64,000 nucleotides of DNA from Fluviicola sp. (GTDB lineage: Bacteria; Bacteroidota; Bacteroidia; Flavobacteriales_D; Crocinitomicaceae): NCBI RefSeq assembly GCF_029266855.1, contig NZ_JAQSWB010000001.1:744001-808000 (forward strand), read 5' to 3'. The notes beneath the pieces were generated by a model. That model had not been told where the DNA came from, did not search any database, and saw only the letters and a list, made by a program, of their open reading frames with translations. Of the stretch, positions 7,875-15,501 are shown piece after piece. Position numbers and translations under genes: made by a program. Each line of letters begins with the position of its first letter. Positions within the stretch are counted from its first letter, which is position 1.

Positions 7875-9299
7875 ATGATCTACTATAAGTACAAATCTGA
7901 CACAAAATATACCGAAGACATTTTTTTAAAACGAAAAGTTTTCCTCTCCACCGCAGAGGGATTAAATGATCCTTTTGAATGTTCTCTAATTGAAATTGGA
8001 AAGGACTGGATATTAGAAAAAATAAAAGAAATGAATCAAGCGGGTGTCGCTGGATTTGTAATTGAAGCAAAACGATCTATGGATAATCATCAGCCTTTTT
8101 TTGGACTGGCTCCTAAGGAGACTGAAAAGATGCTTGAGAAATTCAAGGAATTAAAAGATATAAATGAAGCAGCTGCCTATAGATCTGAAATCATGAAAAA
8201 GTTAACGGGTCACTACCCTGCGAATAATGAGCAATTATTTTCTAAGCTTGACGCACAGTTATTAACAGTAGGAATATTTAGTCTATCGGTAAATCCAGAA
8301 CACCCTTTAATGTGGGCCCATTATGCAGGTGAACATTCGGGGATTTGTTTAGGGTTTGAGAAAACAGAGAAATCTCGACTTTCAAATCCAGAAAACTTGT
8401 TACCTGTTATATATTCAGACAAGTTGCCTGAAATAGATAAAAAGGGGTTTAATGTAGAAATGGGCTTTAGTCTTGATGAGAATGGACAGCTTTATACGTC
8501 AAGCCATAAAATTGCTTTTTCTGACAGTACATTCCAAAAAGCCATTACAACTAAACCAACTTGCTGGCAATACGAAGAAGAATGGAGATATGTGGAGCCT
8601 TATCCAGGAGAATTTGAGTGGCCAGATAAATTAGTTGAAGTAATATTTGGTTTAAAATGCAACGAAGATAGACGGAGACATTATATAAATCTATTGGAAG
8701 AGAATGTTGAATATCCAGTACGTCTAAGTGAGATGAAAAAGAAGCGAGGGAGTAATCAACTTGAAAAAATTCCATTAGAGGTTGCTGTAAGTCAACCCAA
8801 AATTAATTCAAGGCCTACCAAAACTATTGAACCAAAAACTCAAATGGACTCAAATGATTTTGGAAATAAAATGGACCAATTAATAAGGCAAGGAAACTAT
8901 GGTGAGGTTATCTTTCAGGTTGACGAGAACCTGAAGAGTGATCCTAATTCACCTTTTTTATTGAGTTTAAAAGGAACTGCTCACGGATATGCACAAGAAC
9001 ATAAAAAAGCATTAATCTGTTTCACCAAAATTGCCGAATTGCACCCCGAAATATCTGATTCATGGTATCAAAAAGCTTGTGCACTCTCAGCGTTAGGTAG
9101 AAATGATGAAGCGATAGAAGCATTAGAAAAGGCTTTTAAAATCAATCCTAATGATGCGAGCACTTGTTTTAACCTAGGGGTTGAACTCATAAAGAAGAAT
9201 GAAAATATAAACGATGCTCTAAAATATTTAAAAATGGCTGACCGTCTTGGACATCGAAGGGCTTATGGAATTATTTCTGAAATTGAGGGTCAAAAATGA
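7875..9299 (+). CDS. DUF2971 protein with C-terminal TPR repeats
   Basis: Residues 1 to about 260 match DUF2971, recognised by the start YYKYKS, STAEGLNDPFEC, HPLMWAHYAGEHSGICLGF (about 142-160) and WQYEEEWRYV (about 232-241). DUF2971 proteins are scattered among accessory regions and their biochemical role is unknown. After a linker, residues about 335-470 form three or four TPR units (for example FTKIAELHPEISDSWYQKAC and ALEKAFKINPNDASTCFNLG), which suggests protein binding. It has no signal peptide or membrane segment. The gene stands alone between repeat-bearing spacers, in the manner of a mobile cassette. Confidence 0.8.
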   Translation: MIYYKYKSDTKYTEDIFLKRKVFLSTAEGLNDPFECSLIEIGKDWILEKIKEMNQAGVAGFVIEAKRSMDNHQPFFGLAPKETEKMLEKFKELKDINEAAAYRSEIMKKLTGHYPANNEQLFSKLDAQLLTVGIFSLSVNPEHPLMWAHYAGEHSGICLGFEKTEKSRLSNPENLLPVIYSDKLPEIDKKGFNVEMGFSLDENGQLYTSSHKIAFSDSTFQKAITTKPTCWQYEEEWRYVEPYPGEFEWPDKLVEVIFGLKCNEDRRRHYINLLEENVEYPVRLSEMKKKRGSNQLEKIPLEVAVSQPKINSRPTKTIEPKTQMDSNDFGNKMDQLIRQGNYGEVIFQVDENLKSDPNSPFLLSLKGTAHGYAQEHKKALICFTKIAELHPEISDSWYQKACALSALGRNDEAIEALEKAFKINPNDASTCFNLGVELIKKNENINDALKYLKMADRLGHRRAYGIISEIEGQK

Positions 9300-9318
9300 A
9301 CTGATTAAAAATAACTGC

Positions 9319-9452
9319 GGCTAACATAGGTTTTGCGTCAGGCGGATGGAAATGCAAAATTCGAAAGTAGTTTTTAAAATGAACTTTAGTGCTTGGTTGA
9401 CAGTTTTGTACTCCGAAAAACCACCCGAACGCCAATCCCGAAAACGTTGAGG
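9319..9452 (+). repeat. attC-like imperfect inverted repeat
   Basis: It starts GGCTAAC and ends GTTGAGG, which approximates the R'' (RYYYAAC) and R' (GTTRRRY) boxes of integron attC sites with mismatches. Inner arms GTTTTGCGTCAGGCGGATGG and CCACCCGAACGCC...CGAAAAC pair imperfectly. Length, 134 nt, is in the attC range. It directly follows the DUF2971 gene. No integron integrase is in the window, so this is a structural resemblance only. Confidence 0.4.
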
Positions 9453-9490
9453 GTTCCATTTCCGTTCGCTCTTCTCCACCACGAAAGTAG

Positions 9491-9519
9491 AAAAAGGCTA
9501 TCCATACGGATAGCTTTTT
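9491..9519 (+). terminator. Hairpin with T run
   Basis: AAAAAGGCTATCC and GGATAGCTTTTT form a stem with one bulge and an ATAC loop. It could end the DUF2971 transcript. Confidence 0.7.
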
Positions 9520-9594
9520 CACTTTGTGGTGGTCCGTAGCGACTGACGAAGGAAGTCTGCTACGGAAAAGTCGCAGGGATTTGAATTAAACAAC

Positions 9595-9735
9595 GCTTTT
9601 TTTCTTTTTGTACCTCTTCTCTCGCTCTCACACTCACTCTTTCTGGGCTTATCCTTCGGCTTTTTCGTCTTTTAAGACGAAGCCTCAGTCTTCGCAAGCA
9701 GTGCGCGTTTTGAGTGCGGAATCTCGGTTCGAAGT
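9595..9735. repeat. Duplicated ssrA-downstream tract, copy 2
   Basis: Begins GCTTTTTTCTTTTTGTACCT, matching 7411-7431 with one difference over 21 bases, continues with CTCTCACACTCACTC, and ends with TTTTGAGTGCGGAATCTCGG then TTCGAAG, like 7491-7517. The middle is diverged and carries its own inverted repeat (TCGTCTTTTAAGACGA). Confidence 0.65.
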
Positions 9736-9951
9736 TCAATTTATCGATATCATATTTAACAAAACGTGACAGTAGTAGACTTTACAGTCGCTACGTCTCA
9801 GGGTGGGGTACCTCAGGTTATAACTTCTGTTGAAGTTACCTTCGTCTTCAAGTGCTATCGCACTTTCTTCTATGCTTAATCCATACTTGATAGTGGAAGT
9901 ATCCATAGGTGATCTATACTAGATCCAGAGTGATAGATTGGGTTATTCATG

Positions 9952-10020
9952 GCGGTTCAATCCCCTTTTGCTTTTAAGGGCATTGTGTTTTAGATTTGTG
10001 ACGAAAACTATTTGCTAATC
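9952..10020 (+). repeat. Accessory-region repeat, copy B (diverged)
   Basis: GCGGTTCAATCCCCTTTTGC followed by GGGCATTGTGTTTTAGATTT and AACTATTTGCT resembles copies A (7665) and C (11777) in order and sequence, but the central TTTGGTAGTATTGA block is missing. Confidence 0.55.
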
Positions 10021-10079
10021 AGAATTTGTTTAAGGCTCCTAAATCCTTACTATCTCGCCCAGAGTTTAAGCCTATTATG

Positions 10080-11162
10080 TTAACTTTTTGAGGATTGCTC
10101 AATTTCATTGATTAGCTTTCCTAATACAACCGCGTCCTCAAAAGAAGGTGCTGTTTTTGTTCTATTTTTGATATCAGCGGCTAGTCTTTTGTAAACCTGT
10201 GCCACATTTCTAATTACCGGATCATCTGGCAACCCCTCAACCATTTCATTTGGAATTAGCAGGGTTTCTAATTCCCTGTCTTTTCCTTTGGCTCCCCGAA
10301 TGGTTAACGGAACAAACTGACCATGTCCAAGTGGTCCTGTAACCTGTATATCGCCTTCCGTTCCATTGATCTCCCACAACAGGTTAGTGCCTCTTGAAAC
10401 GCCACCCCGGTAATGAATAGAAATTGCAGCTCCATTTTTTAATTGGCCTATCACCATAATCTGGTCTTCACTGGTCTTAGGTTTTATTTCACCATTATCC
10501 CTAAGTTTTACGGTAGTGAAATTGTTTATCATTTTTGCAGTCAAAGTATCAAAATCGCCTAATACTTTAGTAATACCGGCCAATGTATGCCCCAGGGGAA
10601 TGGTTAGCATTGTAGCGCCGTTTGTTTTATCATACAAATAGTAATCAGCGGCAATTGCTTCATCTGACCAGGGACCTCCAGACCCTATTAGAGTAGTTGA
10701 TAAAATCCTGCCTACATAGCCATCTTTAATAAGACGCTCCAGGTAAATCACTTCCGGTGAAACAGCCATTTGTGTTCCTACTACTGCAACAACGTTTTTT
10801 CTGGCTGCAATAGCTGCTAATTGCTCTGTTTCTGCAAGTCCATTGCCTAAGGGGTGTTCGCAGTATACATGTTTACCTGCCTCAAGCGCAGTTTTTACAA
10901 GATCATAATGGTAAGGGACCTTTACTGTAATTACAACGAGCTCTATATCGGCTGATGCAATTAAGGTATCCGCATTTTCATAAGCGATCGGGATTTGTAA
11001 CATATCTGCAGCTTTTACCGCGCTTTCATGTGTAGAATTGGCTACTCCGATTATCTCAAAGGTATCAGACAAATGGCTTAGTGCAGGAAGGTGAGACTTT
11101 GATGCCCACTGGCTGTTGGGATTAAGACCTATAATCCCCACTTTGATTTTTTCTTTTTTCAT
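10080..11162 (-). CDS. Gfo/Idh/MocA-family protein, Gal80-like variant
   Basis: A 360-residue protein with an N-terminal Rossmann dinucleotide site (KVGIIGLNPNSQWA, residues 7-20) and a C-terminal alpha/beta domain. The motif that is EKP in catalytic family members, where the Lys takes part in hydride transfer, reads EHPLGNG here (Glu102-His103-Pro104). A replaced Lys in this place is known from Gal80-type regulators (EWP), so this protein may sense NAD(P) or a sugar rather than oxidise one; that is inference. It is divergent from the hxlR-family gene, suggesting that gene controls it. Confidence 0.8.
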   Translation of the reverse strand: MKKEKIKVGIIGLNPNSQWASKSHLPALSHLSDTFEIIGVANSTHESAVKAADMLQIPIAYENADTLIASADIELVVITVKVPYHYDLVKTALEAGKHVYCEHPLGNGLAETEQLAAIAARKNVVAVVGTQMAVSPEVIYLERLIKDGYVGRILSTTLIGSGGPWSDEAIAADYYLYDKTNGATMLTIPLGHTLAGITKVLGDFDTLTAKMINNFTTVKLRDNGEIKPKTSEDQIMVIGQLKNGAAISIHYRGGVSRGTNLLWEINGTEGDIQVTGPLGHGQFVPLTIRGAKGKDRELETLLIPNEMVEGLPDDPVIRNVAQVYKRLAADIKNRTKTAPSFEDAVVLGKLINEIEQSSKS

Positions 11163-11181
11163 TTGTTTTCATTCAATTGAT

Positions 11182-11213
11182 TGTAAAATTACAAGTAACA
11201 CCCTAATTTTACA
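11182..11213. promoter_or_regulatory. Inverted repeat in the divergent promoter region
   Basis: TGTAAAATTA (11182-11191) and TAATTTTACA (11204-11213) are perfect reverse complements separated by 12 bases. The placement between the Gfo/Idh and hxlR-family genes suggests a regulator-binding site. Confidence 0.5.
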
Positions 11214-11226
11214 GGGTACACACCCC

Positions 11227-11244
11227 ATTGTATGTACATACAAT
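11227..11244. promoter_or_regulatory. Perfect 18-bp palindrome, probable HxlR operator
   Basis: ATTGTATGTACATACAAT is its own reverse complement and ends 10 bases before the start of the hxlR-family gene. HxlR regulators are dimers that often bind palindromes in the shared promoter of a divergent target gene. Confidence 0.6.
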
Positions 11245-11254
11245 TTTGTAAGTA

Positions 11255-11635
11255 ATGACAACCAGAAAAGAAAATACCACAAATAGCATCAATCGAAATT
11301 TCCTTTTAGATTGCAATCTTACATACGCTGTACAGCTCATGGGAGGACGATGGAAGCTACCGATTTTAATACGTTTAAGTAACGATAAAACACGGTTTGG
11401 AGAGCTTAAAAGAATGATCCCGAACATTACCGAAAGAATGCTGACGCTGCAGCTTCGCGAGCTGGAGCGTGATGGATTAGTAACACGGACCGTATATCAT
11501 GAAGTACCTCCTCGTGTTGAATATGAATTAACCCCTTTAAGCAGTATGCTCATCCCAATATGCCTGCAATTGGATGAATGGGGGGCAAAACATAAAGATG
11601 TCCATTTAGGAATTTCGTCAACTTTAGTTCCTTAA
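11255..11635 (+). CDS. HxlR-family transcriptional regulator
   Basis: A 126-residue winged-helix protein with the family signature: Cys20 in LLDCNLTYAV, GGRWKLPILIRL, TRFGELKRMIPNITERMLTLQLRELERDGLV (recognition helix), and the wing VPPRVEYELTPLSSML. The N-terminal Cys may sense electrophiles or oxidants as in HypR/QsrR-like members, but that is inference. It is divergent from the Gfo/Idh gene across 92 bases holding two inverted repeats, so autoregulation and control of that gene are likely. Confidence 0.88.
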   Translation: MTTRKENTTNSINRNFLLDCNLTYAVQLMGGRWKLPILIRLSNDKTRFGELKRMIPNITERMLTLQLRELERDGLVTRTVYHEVPPRVEYELTPLSSMLIPICLQLDEWGAKHKDVHLGISSTLVP

Positions 11636-11670
11636 GCAGAAACATGTTGTAAGGAGTATTAAGGTCTGAC

Positions 11671-11690
11671 GTCCCGATAGCTATCGGGAC
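11671..11690. repeat. Perfect 20-bp intergenic palindrome
   Basis: GTCCCGATAGCTATCGGGAC is its own reverse complement. It lies 36 bases after the hxlR-family gene and has no T run, so it is more likely a dispersed palindrome than a terminator. The rest of the 250-base gap (11636-11885) holds repeat C. Confidence 0.7.
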
Positions 11691-11776
11691 TAACGAGTAT
11701 CAGACTCCGTCAGAGAGGGGGGCAAGTTTAAATCTTCCGCAAGCTCCGATTTCATTCAGTTTCCCAAAATCTAAAG

Positions 11777-11843
11777 TGGTTCAATCCCGTTTGCTCGAAA
11801 GGTATTGTGTTTCAGATTTTTTTGGTAGTATTGAAGCATTAAC
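11777..11843 (+). repeat. Accessory-region repeat, copy C
   Basis: GTGGTTCAATCCCGTTTGCTC followed by the core at 11802-11843, which matches copy A (7692-7733) in 39 of 42 positions. It ends 42 bases before the esterase start codon. Confidence 0.75.
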
Positions 11844-11885
11844 TATTTACTGAAATATTGTAAACCGACTGAATATTTTGACATA

Positions 11886-13016
11886 ATGAAAAATTTTCTC
11901 CTCCTCTGTAAAACGGTCTGTGTTCTATCCGTGATGTTCTTTTTAACAAGCTATGTCAGCCAGGCGCAAAACCCAAACACAGCAATTACTATTGGCAAAA
12001 AAGACAGCTTATTTTCAAAAGCGTTAAATGAAAAAAGAGATTTCTGGGTGAGCGTACCCTCCTCGTTTCGACCTGATATTTCTTATAAAAAATTTCCTGT
12101 TGTGGTTTTATTGGACGGAGATGATCATTTTTTCTCTATCGTTGGGATGGTGGATAGATTTAGTACAAATATTGGCAATGAGCAATGTCCTCCGATGATT
12201 ATTGTCGGGCTTTTGAACACAGATCGCATCAGGGATTTCAATCCGCCATTTGAAAAGGACTCATTTGCTATTTTTCTAAAAGACGAATTATTGCCGTATA
12301 TCGATAAGAACTACCCAACAGAGCCATATAGAATGTTAATCGGACATTCTATTGCAGGACTGCGGGTTGTACATACTGCTATTTATTACAGTAACTTATT
12401 TAATTCTTATTTAGCAATAGACCCAAGTTTGGGACACGAAAGAAACAAATGGTATGAACATGCAAGAAAAGATATAGAAAAATTCGATTTAGGAAAAAAT
12501 AGAATGTATATCGGAATGGGACAGACCATGCCTTATAAAATGCCACAAGACACAGCAAGCATAAAAAAAGACAATACGGACCATTCAAATCATATGCGCA
12601 GAATAATGGAATTCTCCGAAACGATGATGAAGAAAGATACTGCTAGTGATAAAAAGTTCGAATGGAAATTTCATCCGAATGAATCGCATCAAAGTTTAAC
12701 GCAACTTGTAACCTATGAAGGAATATGCTTTTTATTCAATTGGTATAAAATGACTTACCTGAGTGAAATCCTCGACCCGGAAACGTCCTCTCAGAATGCT
12801 TTGAAACTATTGAAGGATTATTATGAAATGATTTCTGGTAATCTTGGCTATAAAGTTATTCCACCAGAGAACTCTGTCATGATTTGGTATCTTTTTGAAT
12901 ACAAAAAGCAAAAAGAAAAAGCATATGCAATTGCTGAATATAACCTCACCTGTCATCCTGACAATAAGGATGCAATTGAATGGGTTGAGAAAATAAAGAA
13001 AGATTTAAACAAGTAA
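11886..13016 (+). CDS. Exported alpha/beta-hydrolase of the esterase D type
   Basis: A 376-residue protein with a Sec signal (about residues 1-27, ending SQAQ). An alpha/beta-hydrolase domain follows, with FPVVVLLDGDDHF and the nucleophile elbow GHSIAG (Ser155). It matches the putative esterase group that includes enterobactin esterase-like and S-formylglutathione hydrolase-like proteins. A catalytic His may lie in PNESHQSL. The last 90 residues look helical and TPR-like. Substrate unknown. It is a single gene at the end of the accessory region, preceded closely by repeat C. Confidence 0.8.
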   Translation: MKNFLLLCKTVCVLSVMFFLTSYVSQAQNPNTAITIGKKDSLFSKALNEKRDFWVSVPSSFRPDISYKKFPVVVLLDGDDHFFSIVGMVDRFSTNIGNEQCPPMIIVGLLNTDRIRDFNPPFEKDSFAIFLKDELLPYIDKNYPTEPYRMLIGHSIAGLRVVHTAIYYSNLFNSYLAIDPSLGHERNKWYEHARKDIEKFDLGKNRMYIGMGQTMPYKMPQDTASIKKDNTDHSNHMRRIMEFSETMMKKDTASDKKFEWKFHPNESHQSLTQLVTYEGICFLFNWYKMTYLSEILDPETSSQNALKLLKDYYEMISGNLGYKVIPPENSVMIWYLFEYKKQKEKAYAIAEYNLTCHPDNKDAIEWVEKIKKDLNK

Positions 13017-13180
13017 AAATTCATTGCCTATTTCTTTTCGACATTAGGATGTGACTGTTATGTCTTTTCGATACCTTTTGAAGGTGTTGTTTCTCATGTT
13101 TTTTATCGTATCTGTTTAAGGAAGACTGATTGCCTTTTCCAATAAGCGCTTTCTTTAGCTCATCTTTCCCAAATGTGTTT

Positions 13181-13188
13181 TACCTTTG
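13181..13188 (+). promoter_or_regulatory. Possible -7 element
   Basis: TACCTTTG followed by C fits TAnnTTTG and lies 53 bases before the small Lys-rich ORF. No clear -33 element. Confidence 0.35.
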
Positions 13189-13240
13189 CAAGGTGTCAAA
13201 ACAGAAAAATACAGATAATAAAAAGCTCCATTCCAAATTA

Positions 13241-13354
13241 ATGGGCCAGAAGAAAAACAAGAAGCAAGTTGCGAAAGAGTTAAACAAGCAAAAACTTCGC
13301 GAATTAAATCAATTGGCCAATAAATTGAGAAAGGAAGACAATAACGAATCCTAA
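13241..13354 (+). CDS. Small basic protein, hypothetical
   Basis: A 37-residue Lys/Asn/Gln-rich reading frame (begins MGQKKNKKQVAKELNKQKL). It is helical by composition and cytosolic by lack of signal. The frame is open upstream and a GTG at 13193 would add 16 residues; I choose the ATG. I do not recognise it. Support is limited to the upstream -7 element and the coding-like composition, so it may not be real. Confidence 0.35.
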   Translation: MGQKKNKKQVAKELNKQKLRELNQLANKLRKEDNNES

Positions 13355-13442
13355 ACCGGGACTTATCGCTTGTTTGGCACCGGAGAAGATAGCTCAAGCA
13401 CTCCACTTAATAGCAGAGCGCCTGAACTTAATACTAGGAAAA

Positions 13443-14495
13443 TCACCTTTTTTTTATTCTCTTAACCTCATCTGAGATTCTGGCAAAAGATTTAGCCCTT
13501 TTGCGCTTTTCATGTTCAGAAGTCGAAAAATGCCAAGATTCTTTCCGCAATTTGAGGTAACTATTGTATGCTTCCGGTTCTAACAGACCGCTGTTTACAG
13601 CTTCGATAACCGCACAACCGGGTTCATTGACATGCGTACAATTCTTAAAACGGCAGGATTCTGCAAAATCAGAAACATCGAACATATCTTCCAAGACCTC
13701 AGAATTGTCTGAGGCTAAGCCAAATTCTCTTACACCAGGCGTATCAATTAAGACGCCTCCATTATCCATCAACTCCATTTCTCTTCGGGTTGAGGTATGT
13801 CTCCCCTTGCCTGTGGATTTGCTTATTTCAGAAGTTAAAAACACTGTCCGTTCACACAATGCATTGATTAATGAACTTTTCCCGACACCCGATGATCCGA
13901 CAAATACAACCGATTCTCCCGGGCTGATAAATTTTCGGACAGGAAGGATTGTTTCAGGAGAAAGAATGCTTGTGAAAAATACCGGCATCCGGCGAAGAAT
14001 GTGTTTCAGCGATTCATCTACTTGCTGACGGTCGAACTCCAGATCAGATTTAGTGAGTATCAATACCGGCTGTATATTTTCTTCTAATATCTGATACATA
14101 AAACGCTCCGTTCTGCGAACGCTGAAATTGGCATCGAGGCTTTGCACTATAAATGCCTTATCAATATGAGATGCGATAGCTTGTCTGTCAGCTATTGTTC
14201 CACTCTTTCTTCGGTACAAGGTATGTTTACGTGGTAAAACATCAACGATTATTCCTTTATTATCGTCAAAGGCTTGAAAGATAATCCAATCGCCAGTACA
14301 GGGAAGTTCAAATGATGACTTTCCATAAAGCACATTACCGCTTAGTTCGCACAATAGCACACCACTCTCGGTGACAACTTCATAATTGGTTTTGTTTACT
14401 GTTGAAACACGACCGTGTAACAGATGTTTGTATTGTGAATTTTGTTTTAATTGGAACAGACTGTCGTTCCAACCATATAATGATAAGTTATTCAC
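13443..14495 (-). CDS. rsgA: Ribosome small-subunit GTPase RsgA (YjeQ)
   Basis: RsgA is a circularly permuted GTPase that checks late 30S assembly. Domains in order: an OB fold (about 25-85), then the permuted G domain with G4 TKSD (148-151) before the P loop GSSGVGKSS (200-208) and G3 DTPG (251-254), then a zinc finger with Cys281, Cys286, His288 and Cys294. All key residues are present and the length (350) is normal. It stands alone on the minus strand. Confidence 0.93.
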   Translation of the reverse strand: MNNLSLYGWNDSLFQLKQNSQYKHLLHGRVSTVNKTNYEVVTESGVLLCELSGNVLYGKSSFELPCTGDWIIFQAFDDNKGIIVDVLPRKHTLYRRKSGTIADRQAIASHIDKAFIVQSLDANFSVRRTERFMYQILEENIQPVLILTKSDLEFDRQQVDESLKHILRRMPVFFTSILSPETILPVRKFISPGESVVFVGSSGVGKSSLINALCERTVFLTSEISKSTGKGRHTSTRREMELMDNGGVLIDTPGVREFGLASDNSEVLEDMFDVSDFAESCRFKNCTHVNEPGCAVIEAVNSGLLEPEAYNSYLKLRKESWHFSTSEHEKRKRAKSFARISDEVKRIKKR

Positions 14496-14832
14496 TACCT
14501 AATAGTTTAAAATGATGAAATAAAAATTGCTTAATTCTTCATCCGAATGATTTGCAGCATATAAATCACCTTTGGCAATATGGAAATTACCAAGCCGGCG
14601 ACTTTAGAAACAAAAACACCCGGAATCAGGCAATCATTCCATCCGCTAAACTATAATATGTGAATATTTGTTTTTGCATGAGATACAAAGATATAAAAAA
14701 CTAATTCAGCTTATCAATTCCGGTTAGTATTGAGTTCGCTATTGAATGAATTCCAGATCCTGTTCAGACTTACGGGAATAAAAAATCCCCAAAGCAATGC
14801 TCCGGGGTATAACAGTTTATTGGAGCCTCCGC
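14496..14832. other. Intergenic region upstream of rsgA
   Basis: About 340 AT-rich bases. It contains the terminator of the following minus-strand gene (14786-14809) and presumably the rsgA promoter, which I could not define. No gene is seen. Confidence 0.5.
14786..14809 (-). terminator. Terminator of the eRF1-like gene
   Basis: Read on the minus strand, ACCCCGG and a partner ending GGGGAT form an interrupted stem followed by TTTTTT, about 25 bases after the stop codon. Confidence 0.6.
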
Positions 14833-15210
14833 TTAACGGAAATGATCCGTTATCATCAATAGGAAAGCTTCGTCGCTCATTCTGTTCGAAGTGCTTTCGG
14901 TAGCCACTGCATGCTTATACTGGGGCGTATCGGAAAGAAAGTGAATGAATTGCTCCTGAACCTGGCCGGTACCTGTAACATGGATCTCATCGATGTTGAC
15001 CATTTTCGCGGCTATTTCTTTGAAAAACTTATGTGTAAGCGCCTGTTCCTGGTTGTTTTCGGCATTCTCATTCGTATTCCGGTCAGCACCCGGATTGTCG
15101 ACTCTTCCAAGGATAACAAACTCGGTACCATCTCCGTCTTTAAGACCTGCTATTGTTGCGTGATGAGCATCCATCCACACCCCAAATTGTTTTTTGTGTT
15201 TTCCTGACAT
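14833..15210 (-). CDS. Small eRF1-like (host-attachment/baeRF-type) protein
   Basis: A 125-residue cytosolic protein starting MSGKHKKQFGVWMDAHHATIAG. Its features, an N-terminal GVWMD strand, HKFFKEIAAKM, EIHVTGTGQVQEQFIHFL and a final TSNRMSDEAFLL, resemble a Bacteroidota family related to the bacterial/archaeal eRF1 domain-2 proteins. That assignment rests on pattern memory and is uncertain. A role at the ribosome would fit the family. The frame is open upstream to 15420, with another ATG at 15282, but the chosen start begins the recognisable domain. Confidence 0.6.
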   Translation of the reverse strand: MSGKHKKQFGVWMDAHHATIAGLKDGDGTEFVILGRVDNPGADRNTNENAENNQEQALTHKFFKEIAAKMVNIDEIHVTGTGQVQEQFIHFLSDTPQYKHAVATESTSNRMSDEAFLLMITDHFR

Positions 15211-15501
15211 ATTGTTTTTCTTACAAGGTATATAAACGGAATGATGATCCGCGGTTTTTTGGGATACATTGTGATCAACCATTATTTCTGTCCTCCTGTG
15301 AAAACTCCCGGTGTCATACGGGAAAAGTACGCTTGTCGTCCAACAGATTGATGGATAGATTTGTACAAAGCCTCCGGGTACTTCAATTAAACAGGAACCG
15401 ATATGAAACCAATTGCACATGTTATTTTCAGCCCTATAAAGCTATTTGCCGCCTGCTACTCCCGGTACACAATAAGTGAAATATTCACTATTCAATTATC
15501 C

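Larger units (their letters stand above)
9300..10079. other. Long repeat-bearing intergenic region
   Basis: 780 bases with no credible gene. It holds an attC-like imperfect hairpin (9319-9452), a terminator (9491-9519), the second copy of the ssrA-downstream tract (9595-9735) and the diverged repeat B (9952-10020). The stretch 9740-9950 shows nothing I can identify. Confidence 0.7.

Noticed and set aside
9271-9522. 83-codon minus-strand frame over the attC-like hairpin
   Set aside because: It covers a non-coding hairpin and terminator and shows no family features.
7430-13016. Defence island or prophage
   Set aside because: I found no integrase, restriction, toxin-antitoxin, phage structural or helicase genes here; only repeats and unrelated single genes.
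15403-15501. Extended N-terminus of the exported protein from ATG 15403
   Set aside because: It would bury the signal peptide inside the protein and cross the open frame of the opposite gene; the GTG at 15502 gives a normal signal.
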